A stretch of DNA of 64,000 nucleotides, taken from the NCBI RefSeq assembly GCF_002906165.1, contig NZ_PPCN01000003.1:248001-312000 (forward strand), given 5' to 3'. Positions 51,436 to 61,204 of the stretch are shown here, piece by piece. Source of the stretch: Roseibium marinum (GTDB taxonomy: Bacteria > Pseudomonadota > Alphaproteobacteria > Rhizobiales > Stappiaceae). How positions within the stretch are numbered: the stretch's first letter is position 1; every line of letters begins with the position of its first letter. A program made the position numbers and the translations under genes. Under the pieces are notes generated by a model. The model was given only the letters and a program-made list of their open reading frames with translations, was not told the DNA's origin and made no database searches.

Positions 51436-53424
51436 ATGATCGTCGAATTCGGACATTACGCGCTGGTGCTGGCTTTCGCCCTGTCGCTTGTGCAATCCGT
51501 TGTCCCCTTGTGGGGCGCGCTTGCCGGGGATGACCGGCTCATGGCCGTCGCGCCGCCTGTTTCCGTGACGATGTTTGTTATGGTGCTGGTGTCCTTCGCC
51601 GTGTTGACGAGCGCCTATCTGACCGCTGATTTCTCGGTTCTGAACGTCTTGGAGAACTCCCATTCCGCCAAGCCGTTGCTCTACAAGTTCACGGGAGTCT
51701 GGGGCAATCATGAAGGCTCGATGCTGCTGTGGGTGCTCATTCTGGTGTTCTTCGGAGCGCTGGTCGGGCTTTTCGGAGGTAATCTCCCAAAGGATCTGCG
51801 CGCAACGACATTGGCTGTTCAGGGCTGGATTTCCGCCGGTTTCATTCTGTTTCTGCTGGCCACATCCAATCCGTTCGCCCGCGTGATCAATCCGCCTCTG
51901 GAGGGCGCCGACCTCAATCCCATCCTTCAGGACATCGGCCTGGCGATCCATCCGCCGCTTCTTTATGTCGGGTATGTCGGCTTCTCGATCACATTCTCCT
52001 TTGCCGTCGCCGCGCTGATCCTGGGGCGCACGGATGCCGCCTGGGCGCGCTGGGTCCGTCCCTGGACGCTGCTTGCCTGGTGCTTCCTGACCCTGGGCAT
52101 CGCGATGGGCTCCTACTGGGCCTACTACGAACTCGGCTGGGGCGGCTGGTGGTTCTGGGATCCGGTCGAGAACGCAAGCCTGATGCCGTGGCTGGCCGGA
52201 ACGGCCCTGCTGCATTCCGCGATTGTCATGGAAAGGCGGGAAGCGCTGAAGATCTGGACCATCCTTCTGGCGATATTCACCTTTTCGCTGTCGCTGCTGG
52301 GGACTTTCCTGGTCCGGTCCGGTGTCCTGACCTCCGTGCACGCATTTGCCACCGATCCGACACGCGGTGTCTTTATTCTGGTTCTGCTGTGTTTGTTCAT
52401 CGGCGGGTCTCTCTCGCTTTACGCCTGGAGGGCACCAGCCCTCAGACAGGGAGGGCTCTTCGCACCGATCAGCCGGGAAGGGGCGCTGGTGCTGAACAAC
52501 CTGTTCCTCACCTCCGCCTGCGCCGCGGTCTTTGTCGGCACACTCTATCCGCTGTTTCTGGACGCGGTGACGGGAGAAAAAATCTCCGTCGGCGCGCCAT
52601 TCTTCAATCTCACCTTCGGACCGCTGATGGTGCCGCTTCTGATCGCGGTCCCTTTCGGTCCCGTGCTCTCCTGGAAACGCGGCGACCTGCTCGCGGCATC
52701 CCAGCGGCTTTACGCGGCCTTCGGCCTTGCAATTTTGATGACGATCTTCACGTTCTGGCTTTGGGGCATGGAAAAGGTTCTGGCCCCGCTGGGTGTCGGC
52801 CTCGCGGTCTGGGTCATGGCCGGCGCGGTCTCGGAAATCCTCACCCGGGTGAAAATCTTCGAGATCGGTCCGAGCCGCGCCTTCTCGCGCCTGATCGGCT
52901 TGCCCGGATCTGCCTGGGGAAGCATGTTGGCTCATTTCGGCATCGGCCTGACCGTTCTGGGCGTCGTGACCGCGTCCGCGTTTCAGGACGAGCGGATAGC
53001 GACCATGCGGCCGGGAGACACGGTGGAACTGTCCGGCTATCAACTGACATTCGATGGCGCCGCGCCGCGGCGCGGTCCGAATTTCACCGAGGAAGTCGGC
53101 CATTTCACCATCCGCCAGGGCGGTATCTTCGTCACCGAACTCGATCCCTCCAAGCGGATCTATACCGCCCGTCAGATGCCGACGACGGAGGCGGCCATCT
53201 TCACCACCGGTTTCTCGCAGCTTTATCTGTCGCTCGGAGAAAGCCGGGGCGACGGCGCTGTCGATGTGCGTGTCTACTTCAAGCCGCTTATAACGCTGAT
53301 CTGGATCGGCTGCGTGATCATGGCTCTGGGGGGGGCTGTGTCCATCGCCGACAGGCGGCTTCGCGTCGGCGCGCCCAAACCGGCCAGAAAACGCAATGCG
53401 GGCGCGGCGGCGCCGGCGGAGTAG
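51436..53424 (+). CDS. ccmF: Cytochrome c-type heme lyase subunit CcmF
   Basis: CcmF, together with CcmH and CcmI, attaches heme from CcmE to apocytochrome c. The 662-residue protein has many hydrophobic segments, the tryptophan-rich WWD motif [19 protein letters not shown] (about 232-250), and conserved histidines flanking it (AIHPP; TALLHS). The start ATG 51436 follows GGGAGGGG. It ends just before ccmH and the genes share a transcript (CycK in rhizobia). Confidence 0.95.
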   Translation: MIVEFGHYALVLAFALSLVQSVVPLWGALAGDDRLMAVAPPVSVTMFVMVLVSFAVLTSAYLTADFSVLNVLENSHSAKPLLYKFTGVWGNHEGSMLLWVLILVFFGALVGLFGGNLPKDLRATTLAVQGWISAGFILFLLATSNPFARVINPPLEGADLNPILQDIGLAIHPPLLYVGYVGFSITFSFAVAALILGRTDAAWARWVRPWTLLAWCFLTLGIAMGSYWAYYELGWGGWWFWDPVENASLMPWLAGTALLHSAIVMERREALKIWTILLAIFTFSLSLLGTFLVRSGVLTSVHAFATDPTRGVFILVLLCLFIGGSLSLYAWRAPALRQGGLFAPISREGALVLNNLFLTSACAAVFVGTLYPLFLDAVTGEKISVGAPFFNLTFGPLMVPLLIAVPFGPVLSWKRGDLLAASQRLYAAFGLAILMTIFTFWLWGMEKVLAPLGVGLAVWVMAGAVSEILTRVKIFEIGPSRAFSRLIGLPGSAWGSMLAHFGIGLTVLGVVTASAFQDERIATMRPGDTVELSGYQLTFDGAAPRRGPNFTEEVGHFTIRQGGIFVTELDPSKRIYTARQMPTTEAAIFTTGFSQLYLSLGESRGDGAVDVRVYFKPLITLIWIGCVIMALGGAVSIADRRLRVGAPKPARKRNAGAAAPAE

Positions 53425-53431
53425 ACATGCG

Positions 53432-53917
53432 ATGATCCGGTCCCTTCTCACCAGCCTTTTCCTGTGCCTCTGCCTGTTGGCATCGCCCGCCCTTGCCGTG
53501 GCGCCGGACGAGGTTCTGGGCGATCCGGCGCTGGAGGCGCGGGCGCGGGTCCTGTCCGCCGAGCTTCGCTGCATGGTGTGCCAGAACCAGTCCATCGACG
53601 ACAGCGACGCTCCTCTCGCCAAGGACCTCCGGGTTCTGGTCCGTGAGCGGCTGGTCGCTGGCGACAGCGACGCGCAGGTGATTGACTATCTCGTCTCCCG
53701 CTACGGCGAGTTCGTCCTGCTGAAACCCAGATTCGCCTGGCATACGCTGGCCCTTTGGGCGGCGGGGCCTCTCGCGCTGATCGCGGGTCTTTTTGCGATT
53801 GTCCTTGCGCTGCGCAAACGCTCATCGCAGGCAGCGCAGACAGCTGACACTCCCGTTGCGCGGCTTTCCGAGGAGGAAGAACGCAGGCTACGGGCGCTGC
53901 TGGAAGAGCAGGGGTAG
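53432..53917 (+). CDS. ccmH: Cytochrome c maturation thioreductase CcmH
   Basis: The 161-residue protein has a signal/anchor segment ([17 protein letters not shown]), the redox motif [11 protein letters not shown] with Cys47 and Cys50, and a C-terminal membrane segment ([22 protein letters not shown]) before a charged tail. CcmH (CycL) reduces apocytochrome c cysteines before heme ligation. The start ATG 53432 is seven bases after the ccmF stop; an ATG at 53427 meets a stop at once. It is the last ccm gene here. Confidence 0.95.
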   Translation: MIRSLLTSLFLCLCLLASPALAVAPDEVLGDPALEARARVLSAELRCMVCQNQSIDDSDAPLAKDLRVLVRERLVAGDSDAQVIDYLVSRYGEFVLLKPRFAWHTLALWAAGPLALIAGLFAIVLALRKRSSQAAQTADTPVARLSEEEERRLRALLEEQG

Positions 53918-54002
53918 AACAAGACTATCGTTATTCGCGCTGCTGGGATAACAATGGAACATTCAGTATTCATGTCTTTCCAAATTTTATTGGTATTTCG
54001 GA

Positions 54003-55547
54003 ATGTCAGGAATGTTATCTCAGGTTAAATTGTACCGGTGGCAATCGCGGCAGTTCATTATCGGGGCCCTTTTGGGTCTGGCGCTCGTCGGTTCGCAGCC
54101 AGCAAGGGCGTTCGGCGAAACGGCCGATTTTCCGGAAAAGCGCCTGGCGCTGGTCGTGGGTATTGCCGACTACCTGAATGTTCCCGATCTTGAAAACACG
54201 GTTCGCGATGGCGCGCTGATCTCAAATACACTCAGATCGCTGCAATTCGATGTGGTCGAGAAATACAATCTGGGACTGAGTGAATTTCGAGAGTTGCTTG
54301 AGAAATTCGCGTTCGAGGCGGAAACCGCAGATGTTGCGATGGTTTATTTTGCCGGGCATGGCGTTGAAGTCGGGGGACAGAATTTTCTCATTCCCGCCGA
54401 CTCCGCGGCGGCATCCAGGAAGGAAGTCGCTCAGTCTTCAATTTCCCTGAATGAAATCCTGGGAGCCGTCGACAAGGCCCGTCAACTGCGGATCGTGGTT
54501 CTGGATTCCTGCCGCAACGATCCGTTTGGAGACCATGAAAGTGTCGAAATCATCGCGCTCGACGAGCCCGTCACTCTAAGCGGATTGGCCCCGCCATCAC
54601 CGGAACGCGGGACATTGGTCGCCTATGCCGCAAAGGCCGGAGCGACCGCGTTGGATGGTGACGGCAGCAACAGTCCCTTCGCACGAGCGCTCTCGGACAC
54701 GTTGCAGATAAGGGACCTGGAAATCGGGCTGGCTTTCCGGCAAATTCGCGACACCGTCCTTCAAACGACCGGCAACATGCAGGAACCGCACACATATGGG
54801 TCCTTGTCCGGCGAACCTTATTTCCTCGCCGGCAAGAAGCAGCTGATCAACGCCCTGGAGGCTACCGAGAGAAAGAATGCCTGGGCGACGCTTGAAGTTG
54901 ACCAGGAAAATCAGCTCACGGCGCTTGCGGACAAGGGCGATATCCGGGCCTTGAAGGGACTGGCCTACATGCGGCTGGATCCGAACGAAAAACGCTATGA
55001 CCCGGAGCGTGCGGCAAAGCTGTTGCGGCAGGCTTCCGATGCCGGTGATCCCGAAGCGATGTTCGAGCTCGCCCGGCTCTACGAAAGGGGCATCGGTGTT
55101 GATCAGGATATCGAAGAAGCGTTGAACCTGTACCGTCAGTCGGCGGCCGAGAACTTTGCCGATGCGATAAACGATCTCGGGTTCCTTCATTTTCAGGGAG
55201 GATTGGGTGTCCCCCGCGATCCGGTCAAGGCGATCGGATTTTTTGAACGAGCGGCTGACCTGCGCCATCCGGAGGCCATGTTCAACTACGCGGCTCTCAT
55301 CGATGACGGTGATGTCGAGGGACGGTCCCTGGATGATGCCGCGAACTATCTTTATCAAGCGCTCAGGACCGGGAACGAGCAGGTTTTGAGCTTGCTGTCG
55401 GAGAGCCCGGACATGTTCAAGCGGGGGACCCGGCGGGCGTTGCAGGCGAAACTGTCTGAACGGGCTTTTTATGAAGGTACAATCGACGGACAATTCGGTC
55501 CGCAAACCAAACGCGGATTGCGCAGGGCATACGGTCTTTCAAAATAA
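54003..55547 (+). CDS. Caspase-like (peptidase C14) protein with Sel1 repeats and a peptidoglycan-binding-like end
   Basis: The 514-residue protein has an N-terminal signal or anchor (IIGALLGLALVGSQPARA). A caspase fold follows with catalytic His119 in YFAGHGVE and Cys170 in VLDSCRNDPF. Then come Sel1-type repeats (about 300-450; PEAMFELARLYERGIGVDQD, ADAINDLGFLHFQGGLGV) and a final ALQAKLSERAFYEGTIDGQFGPQTKRGL that resembles a peptidoglycan-binding domain 1 hairpin. It would act in the periplasm as a cysteine protease; targets are unknown. It lies 85 bases after ccmH. A secreted basic protein gene follows after 85 bases. Confidence 0.88.
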   Translation: MSGMLSQVKLYRWQSRQFIIGALLGLALVGSQPARAFGETADFPEKRLALVVGIADYLNVPDLENTVRDGALISNTLRSLQFDVVEKYNLGLSEFRELLEKFAFEAETADVAMVYFAGHGVEVGGQNFLIPADSAAASRKEVAQSSISLNEILGAVDKARQLRIVVLDSCRNDPFGDHESVEIIALDEPVTLSGLAPPSPERGTLVAYAAKAGATALDGDGSNSPFARALSDTLQIRDLEIGLAFRQIRDTVLQTTGNMQEPHTYGSLSGEPYFLAGKKQLINALEATERKNAWATLEVDQENQLTALADKGDIRALKGLAYMRLDPNEKRYDPERAAKLLRQASDAGDPEAMFELARLYERGIGVDQDIEEALNLYRQSAAENFADAINDLGFLHFQGGLGVPRDPVKAIGFFERAADLRHPEAMFNYAALIDDGDVEGRSLDDAANYLYQALRTGNEQVLSLLSESPDMFKRGTRRALQAKLSERAFYEGTIDGQFGPQTKRGLRRAYGLSK

Positions 55548-55632
55548 TACTGTTCCAGACGCTCCTTTGCAGTTTGGGAGAAGCTCGGCTAGGTTCTTTT
55601 TTTAAATCTGATAAATATTGGGGGAAGTTTTG

Positions 55633-56262
55633 ATGCAAGTTTCTATTTCCGTGAAAGCCATTCTGGTCCTTGCCGGTGTCGCAGTCTCCGGTTTTTTCAC
55701 CAGCTCCGGTCAAGCCGCCTGGACGGGGGCTTCCGATGACAGTTCGTTAGACCTGTCCGTGGAAAGCTTCGGTTCGCACGAGATCCTCGGGGAATTCAAA
55801 CGGCCGGACCCAAATGCCGGTCTTTTGCAATTGGCGTTTTCCGATGATGTGACGCAGGCGATCGTCAACCAGATCCAACGAGGTGCTGGGGAATGCAGCC
55901 GCCTGGAAGCCGTTTACCGGTTGGACTGTTTGCAGCGCGTCTTCGCGCAGGCGAGCGGCGCCGCCGGAAGAAAGCCTGATTATTCCGCTGCGAACGGGGA
56001 GTTGCGAAAGCTCTCGAAGACGTTGAAAGGGATTGTCGGCAAGAACCAGGATCGGAAAGCCCCGAAAGCGAAGCTGGGCAACAAGTCCTACCGGGCAGTA
56101 TCCCAGGCGGCACTCCGTGAGGTGAACAAACTTGCATCCAAGGCGATCGAGGAAGCCACGACAAAGCTGCTTCGTTCCGCGGGGAATTCGAAAAAGCGGA
56201 AAGTGCATTACACGCGTATCGCCAATGCCGTGAACTCGACCAAAAAGATCCTGAGGTCCTGA
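55633..56262 (+). CDS. Secreted basic protein, 209 residues, function unknown
   Basis: GGGGGAAG precedes ATG 55633. The product has a signal peptide (AILVLAGVAVSGFFTSSGQAA), a middle part with a cysteine pair (GECSRLEAVYRLDCLQRVF), and a lysine-rich helical C-terminus (KLASKAIEEATTKLLRS, KKRKVHY). I do not recognise the family. It directly follows the caspase-like gene on the same strand and may be its substrate, inhibitor or partner; only position supports this. Confidence 0.72.
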   Translation: MQVSISVKAILVLAGVAVSGFFTSSGQAAWTGASDDSSLDLSVESFGSHEILGEFKRPDPNAGLLQLAFSDDVTQAIVNQIQRGAGECSRLEAVYRLDCLQRVFAQASGAAGRKPDYSAANGELRKLSKTLKGIVGKNQDRKAPKAKLGNKSYRAVSQAALREVNKLASKAIEEATTKLLRSAGNSKKRKVHYTRIANAVNSTKKILRS

Positions 56263-56285
56263 GCCGCGATTGACCGGAAAATATT

Positions 56286-56318
56286 GACCGCCCGGCAGTC
56301 GATCCGCGCCGGGCGGTC
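56286..56318 (+). terminator. 11-bp hairpin after the secreted basic protein gene
   Basis: GACCGCCCGGC (56286-56296) pairs perfectly with GCCGGGCGGTC (56308-56318), 24 bases after the stop. The following ATTCCCTTC is only partly T-rich. It probably ends the caspase-gene transcript. Confidence 0.65.
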
Positions 56319-56409
56319 ATTCCCTTCACGAAGTTGCACCGGGCTGTGACTTGCATACCCGGCCCGTGTGCTTACCTGTGATGCGACACATCGCAAGGAG
56401 AGCCCGCAA

Positions 56410-57642
56410 ATGGCAAACCGTCCGCTGAAACTGGAATTCGACGGTGCGCATGGCGCGCGGCTCGCAGCCCGGCTGGATCTGCCGGCCGGAAGGATCACGG
56501 CCTTCGCGCTCTTCGCGCATTGTTTTACCTGTTCCAAGGATATCGTCGCCGCCCGCCATATCGCCGCGGCACTCAGCGCGGAAGGCATTGCGGTTCTGCG
56601 CTTCGATTTTACCGGGCTGGGCGGCAGCGGTGGCGATTTTTCCTCCACGGGGTTTTCCTCCAATGTGGAGGATCTGAAGCTGGCCGCGGATTTTCTCCGC
56701 AAGACCTATGAAGCACCGCAGCTCCTGATCGGACATTCGCTCGGGGGCGCCGCGATGCTTGCCGTGGCGGGCGACATTCCCGAAGCGCGGGCCGTGGTGA
56801 CGATCGGAGCCCCGTCCGATGCCGATCACGTCCTCCACAATTTCAACGGCTCCATCGAGGAAATACGCGAAAAGGGGGCAGGGGAGGTAAACCTTGCGGG
56901 CCGCCGTTTCACGATCCGCCGCGAGTTCCTGGACGACCTGCAGGCGCAGTCGGTCAGGGAAAAGACCGCGGAACTTCACAAGGCCCTGCTGGTCATGCAC
57001 GCGCCGCTCGACGAGACGGTCAGCATAGATAACGCCACCAATATCTTTGTGGCCGCCCGGCACCCGAAAAGCTTTGTCTCACTGGACACCGCCGACCATC
57101 TGCTTTCGGCAGAGGAGGATGCCGCTTATGCCGCCAGAGTGATTGCGGCCTGGGCGTGCAGATATCTTGACAAGGGCGCGAGCGAGACCGCCAACGAGGT
57201 GAAAGACGGTGTCGAGGTCCTGGAAACGGGCCAAGGGAAATATCAGGTGATGGTATCGAGCGGAGCGCACAGGTTGCTTGCCGACGAACCTGCGGATGTC
57301 GGCGGTCTGGACAGTGGCCCGTCGCCTTACGGCTATCTGTCGGCCGCGCTTGGAGCCTGCACGGTCATGACGCTGCGCATGTATGCCGACAGGAAAGGCC
57401 TCGATGTGGACAGGATCGGTACGCGTATCCTGCACGGCAAGGTTCACGCGGCGGACTGCGAGGAATGCTCGGAGGAACTCAGGGCGCATGGCGGCAGGAT
57501 CGACAGGTTCGAACGGCTGATTTCCCTCGAGGGAGATCTGGATGACGCGACACGGAAACGCATGCTGGAAATTGCCGACAAGTGCCCGGTTCATAGGACA
57601 CTGGAGGCCGGTGCGGCGGTCGTGACGCGCGAAGTCACGTAA
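56410..57642 (+). CDS. Alpha/beta hydrolase fused to an OsmC-family domain
   Basis: The 410-residue protein joins an N-terminal alpha/beta hydrolase (nucleophile Ser in GHSLGG near 114, Asp in HAPLDETV, His in DTADHLL) to a C-terminal OsmC/YhfA-like domain. The OsmC part has the peroxide-reactive cysteines in LGACTVMTLRMYA and KCPVHRTLE, and an extra C-x2-C in ADCEEC. OsmC proteins reduce organic hydroperoxides; the hydrolase may release or hold related lipids. This fusion is a known family layout. The start ATG 56410 follows a GGAG-type site. The gene stands alone. Confidence 0.9.
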   Translation: MANRPLKLEFDGAHGARLAARLDLPAGRITAFALFAHCFTCSKDIVAARHIAAALSAEGIAVLRFDFTGLGGSGGDFSSTGFSSNVEDLKLAADFLRKTYEAPQLLIGHSLGGAAMLAVAGDIPEARAVVTIGAPSDADHVLHNFNGSIEEIREKGAGEVNLAGRRFTIRREFLDDLQAQSVREKTAELHKALLVMHAPLDETVSIDNATNIFVAARHPKSFVSLDTADHLLSAEEDAAYAARVIAAWACRYLDKGASETANEVKDGVEVLETGQGKYQVMVSSGAHRLLADEPADVGGLDSGPSPYGYLSAALGACTVMTLRMYADRKGLDVDRIGTRILHGKVHAADCEECSEELRAHGGRIDRFERLISLEGDLDDATRKRMLEIADKCPVHRTLEAGAAVVTREVT

Positions 57643-57734
57643 AAGGCCTGAAGAAAGGCGGGGCAATTCCCGCCAGAGGATCTTTTCTGCGTTCCCCAAA
57701 GCATTTCTTCTGCGTTTCCATGAACGCGGAAGCT

Positions 57735-58814
57735 TCAGGCGAGTTCTTTTTCCAGCGTGCCGAGCCGGATTTTCGTGAACGATAGCAGACGGCGTGCGTC
57801 CTTGTCGGAAAGCGACCCGTAATCGTCCGACCATTTTTCCACGGTCGATTGCGGCTGTTTGCTGTGGGCCGCGCGCGCGCGGCACAATGCCGTATATTCA
57901 CCATCGTCGATGCCCATCGCCCGGCAAAGGATCGCAACACCCGTGGCATCGTAGCGAAGCATGACATTGGTCACGTATTTCTGCTCCACGCCGGCCATCT
58001 CGGCGAGCAGGAAACTGATATCGAACAGGTTGTTGGACAGCGAAAGCTGGGTGACCGCCTTTCCCAGCGAGCGTTGGCCGGTCCGGATTTCCATCAAGGT
58101 AACCTTCGCACAGATGCGTGTCGCCTTGCGCTCCAGTTTGCTGCTTGTGACGACTTTGCTCGCCTTGCGGAAGAGGTCGTGGATAAGCGCTTCATTTTCG
58201 TCGCGCAGCTGACGGATCCTGGTCTGCTGCTGTTCCGGCATCAGGCTGATCAGGTTGTCATAGTCGCCTTCCGTGATGTCTGAACGTTCCATCATCGAGT
58301 CGCGAATGGTATCGTCGCTTTCCGCCAGCTTGATCAGCATGCGGGCGCCCCAGCTGGAAAATTCGGCGCCCGGGTTCGCGGCGACAGATTGTTTGACGGT
58401 GGTTTCGCCCCGTTCCAGAAGGACGTCCGTCACCCGTGGCTCCAGATGCTTGCGTTTTGAAATCGCGAGAAGATGACCTTGCCCCATCATTTTCGCGAGC
58501 TTGAGAATATCGGCCGCGTCGAGGGCGTTGGAAGAGGTCAGCATAGGCCGGGCGATGTCGATTTCCTCACGGCCCAGCTCATAGGCAACCTGGTGTGAGG
58601 TACTGTCAATCGGAGCAAGCTTTTCTGAGATCGCCTTTTTCTGAGCAGGCTCCATCGTTGCAAGCATGCTTTCCAGCACCGAATTGAAAATCGCGATCTC
58701 TTCCGTCTGGCAACTGTCCGCGCCCGTTACAAACAGACGCGTGACATGCTCAACCAGTTGATGCCGCTTTTCCGGTGAGCTTTCCTGGGCAAGGCTGAGG
58801 AGTTTGGTGATCAT
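57735..58814 (-). CDS. DUF2336-domain protein (first of a tandem pair)
   Basis: The 359-residue protein is helical and matches DUF2336. The N-terminal part has EKRHQLVEHVTRLFVTGAD, and the middle has ILKLAKMMGQGHLLAISKRKH and EALIHDLFRKASKV. It has no membrane segment. It is clearly paralogous to the gene at 59234-60232, including the shared QGHLLA and LL-R-LLSF-KIRL end. Family function is unknown, possibly in signalling. Transcription is leftward, and the two copies are separated by 419 AT-rich bases. Confidence 0.85.
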   Translation of the reverse strand: MITKLLSLAQESSPEKRHQLVEHVTRLFVTGADSCQTEEIAIFNSVLESMLATMEPAQKKAISEKLAPIDSTSHQVAYELGREEIDIARPMLTSSNALDAADILKLAKMMGQGHLLAISKRKHLEPRVTDVLLERGETTVKQSVAANPGAEFSSWGARMLIKLAESDDTIRDSMMERSDITEGDYDNLISLMPEQQQTRIRQLRDENEALIHDLFRKASKVVTSSKLERKATRICAKVTLMEIRTGQRSLGKAVTQLSLSNNLFDISFLLAEMAGVEQKYVTNVMLRYDATGVAILCRAMGIDDGEYTALCRARAAHSKQPQSTVEKWSDDYGSLSDKDARRLLSFTKIRLGTLEKELA

Positions 58815-59233
58815 GTCGTGTCATCCGCTTTTATTGCTTCACGACTAACGGAGAGACGTTACAACAAGATAAACCAACGCAGAAAAATTTGTATTTCTCA
58901 AATTCTATAGGTTAAAATGACAATGTATTATTTTCGGAATAGAAAATAGGTACTCATAACGATGTCTGAATTGGGTGGTATATAGTAATCACATTTATCT
59001 ACGTAAAAATCATTATTTCACTGCGCTGCAAGTGACATCGCCCACGGGAACATTCCACACGAGTGTGCCTCACATGAGGACAGCACACCGGATTGATCTG
59101 AATTCAGGTGGAAACACATGAAAAAGCGGGGCGAGTAAAGCGCTTTAAATGCGCCTGAAATGGTTAGAGACCGCTCAATCAGGTCAGTTGTTGAAGCATA
59201 ATTTCATGAGTTGGTACCCCCGGCTCTAAAAAA
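58815..59233. other. AT-rich gap between the twin DUF2336 genes
   Basis: These 419 bases contain no supported gene. The right half is the 3' region of the second DUF2336 gene, and the left half is the promoter region of the first. A six-codon frame at 59118 (MKKRGE) follows AGGTGG, but this is too little to call a gene. Confidence 0.5.
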
Positions 59234-60232
59234 CTAAGCCGCCTCTTTCTGTCTGACCGTTTTCAGTTTGATTTTCATGAGGGCCAGCAACCGCCTCGCA
59301 TCTATTTCGTCCAGCATGTGGTAATTGGTGAGCCACTTGCTGCCGGTGCTTTCCGGAAATTTCAGATGTTTGCAGCGTTCCTTGCAAATGGCCTGAAATT
59401 CCTTCGCGCCGATGCCCGTGGCCCTGCAGACCGTGGCAATGCCGGTGGAGTCGTAGCGGATCATGAGCTTGTGAACGTATTTCATATCCAGCGCGGAGAA
59501 GAAGGACAAAAGCGCGACCGCGTCCAGAAGATTGTGTTCGAGGGCGAGTTGATAGACCGCCTTGTTCAACGTGGTCTTGCCCAGCCGGATACCCAGAAGC
59601 CAGGATTTGGGACCGATTTTGGAAGGCCGCTTCACCAGCTCGACGCCCGCGGCGATTTCCCCATCGTCCTTGAAGAGGTCCTCAAGCACCTCCTCGTTGG
59701 ATTTGCGCAGATGCCGGATGCGGTCACCCAGCTGCCGGGGCATATCCTTGACCAGCTCCTCGAACTCGGCCTCGGTGATGTCGGCGCCCAGATTGGCGGC
59801 AAGGGTCTGCCTGACCTCCCTGTCGCCGCGTTTGAGCATGAACTTGCTCAGGTCTTTGCCGACATGGTCACGCTTGGCCATGGCCAGGAGATGTCCCTGA
59901 CCTTTGGTCTCGGCGATCTTTAGAAGATCCGTGTCCTTCAGGGATTGCGAGCGTTCCAAGACGGCTTTCGCGACGGGCAGGTCGTCCGCGGCAATTACGG
60001 CTGCCAGCTGTGAGGATGTAGCCTGAACGTCAGCGAGACGCTCCGACATCTTCTTGCGCGTGTCCTGCTCAAGAGAACCGTAAACGCCTTCCAGCATGCC
60101 ATTGAGAAGATTGGATTCTTCGGAGCCGCCATCATCGGCCCTTGCCGCGAGCAGGTCCGTAACATGCTCGGCGAGCTGGTGTTTTTTCTTCGAGGAACTG
60201 TCCCTGGCAAGCTGGAGCAGTGAATCTGTCAT
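59234..60232 (-). CDS. DUF2336-domain protein (second of a tandem pair)
   Basis: The 332-residue protein shares the layout of its neighbour at 57735-58814: start LLQLARDSSSKKKHQLAEHV, middle LLKIAETKGQGHLLAMAKRDH, and end DEIDARRLLALMKIKLKTV. The two have clearly diverged but are obvious duplicates. It is probably cytosolic. It has its own promoter region (60233-60412), shared with the divergent GST gene. Confidence 0.85.
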   Translation of the reverse strand: MTDSLLQLARDSSSKKKHQLAEHVTDLLAARADDGGSEESNLLNGMLEGVYGSLEQDTRKKMSERLADVQATSSQLAAVIAADDLPVAKAVLERSQSLKDTDLLKIAETKGQGHLLAMAKRDHVGKDLSKFMLKRGDREVRQTLAANLGADITEAEFEELVKDMPRQLGDRIRHLRKSNEEVLEDLFKDDGEIAAGVELVKRPSKIGPKSWLLGIRLGKTTLNKAVYQLALEHNLLDAVALLSFFSALDMKYVHKLMIRYDSTGIATVCRATGIGAKEFQAICKERCKHLKFPESTGSKWLTNYHMLDEIDARRLLALMKIKLKTVRQKEAA

Positions 60233-60412
60233 GGCGACACCCTGTTGCCATGAGTTTCGCGATATTTCCTTTATAAGCTGTGAAGAATGTAGAAAAGACC
60301 ATGACGAAATTACCTAGAATTCGCGGGCTTTGTCTGTAGAGCTTGGTCTCCTCAATCTGACTGCGCGACTGACACTGTTGACGGAATTGCGGCTTTGCCT
60401 CATGTGACGGGC

Positions 60413-61087
60413 ATGTCCGAGCGTCCGACCCTCTATTCTTTCCGCCGCTGCCCCTATGCCATGCGGGCCAGACTTGCGATCTCCGTGAGCGGTCAGACGG
60501 TCGAACTGCGCGAAATCGTCCTGCGCGAGAAAGCGCCTGAATTCCTGAATACCTCTCCTTCCGCCACTGTTCCGTGCCTCAAGCATGGAGATACGGTTCT
60601 GGACGAGAGCCTGGACATCATGCTCTGGGCGCTGGAAAGCAGCGATCCCGAACATTGGCTCCTCCCGGAAGACGGTGACAAAACAGGAATGTTCAGCCTG
60701 ATCGAGGAATGCGACGGTTCTTTCAAGCACCATCTCGACCGCTACAAATACGACACCCGCCACCCCGATGCGGACCGGGAAGAGGAGCGCTCCGGGGCGT
60801 CCGTCTTCCTGCGGTGTCTCGACGATCGGCTGACAGCGGGGCCATGGTTGTTCGGGGCGAGGCCCGCGCTTGCCGATTTTGCCATTCTGCCCTTTGTGCG
60901 CCAGTTCGCCAATACGGACAGGGACTGGTTCGACGGGGAGAACTGGCCGGAACTGAAGACCTGGCTGGGCGCGTTCGAGACCTCCGGCCGGTTTTTGGCG
61001 ATCATGCAAAAATGGCCAAAATGGCGGGCGGGAGACGAGCCGCTGCTGTTCCCCGCGGCTCCTGCCGCCGACCTTACAAAAATGTAA
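60413..61087 (+). CDS. Glutathione S-transferase-like protein
   Basis: The 224-residue protein has a glutaredoxin-like N-terminal domain with FRRCPYAMRARLAI (Cys near residue 13) and the cis-proline segment ATVPCLKHGD, followed by DESLDIMLWAL. The helical C-terminal domain has PWLFGARPALADFAILPFVRQF, the usual GST C-terminal motif. The Cys-Pro-Tyr motif suggests an omega- or Grx2-like thiol transferase. The start ATG 60413 precedes the first strand. The gene is divergent from the DUF2336 gene. Confidence 0.9.
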   Translation: MSERPTLYSFRRCPYAMRARLAISVSGQTVELREIVLREKAPEFLNTSPSATVPCLKHGDTVLDESLDIMLWALESSDPEHWLLPEDGDKTGMFSLIEECDGSFKHHLDRYKYDTRHPDADREEERSGASVFLRCLDDRLTAGPWLFGARPALADFAILPFVRQFANTDRDWFDGENWPELKTWLGAFETSGRFLAIMQKWPKWRAGDEPLLFPAAPAADLTKM

Positions 61088-61204
61088 TATGGCCGACAGG
61101 TCGCCGTAAGGCTGGGTGACCTACTTTCCTCTTCGAACCAGAAGCGCGAATCCCCGCTCGCGTTCAAAGTGACCTTCAAGTCGAATGTCGGTAGAGGAAA
61201 AAAT

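Noticed and set aside
50839-53622. 927-codon open frame on the minus strand across ccmE-ccmF
   Set aside because: It is antisense to well-supported ccm genes and its composition (Gln/Arg/His/Asp-rich) is that of a high-GC shadow frame. No domain is recognisable.
59118-59138. Six-codon leader-like frame MKKRGE after AGGTGG
   Set aside because: Too short, with no attenuator structure or regulated gene directly downstream.
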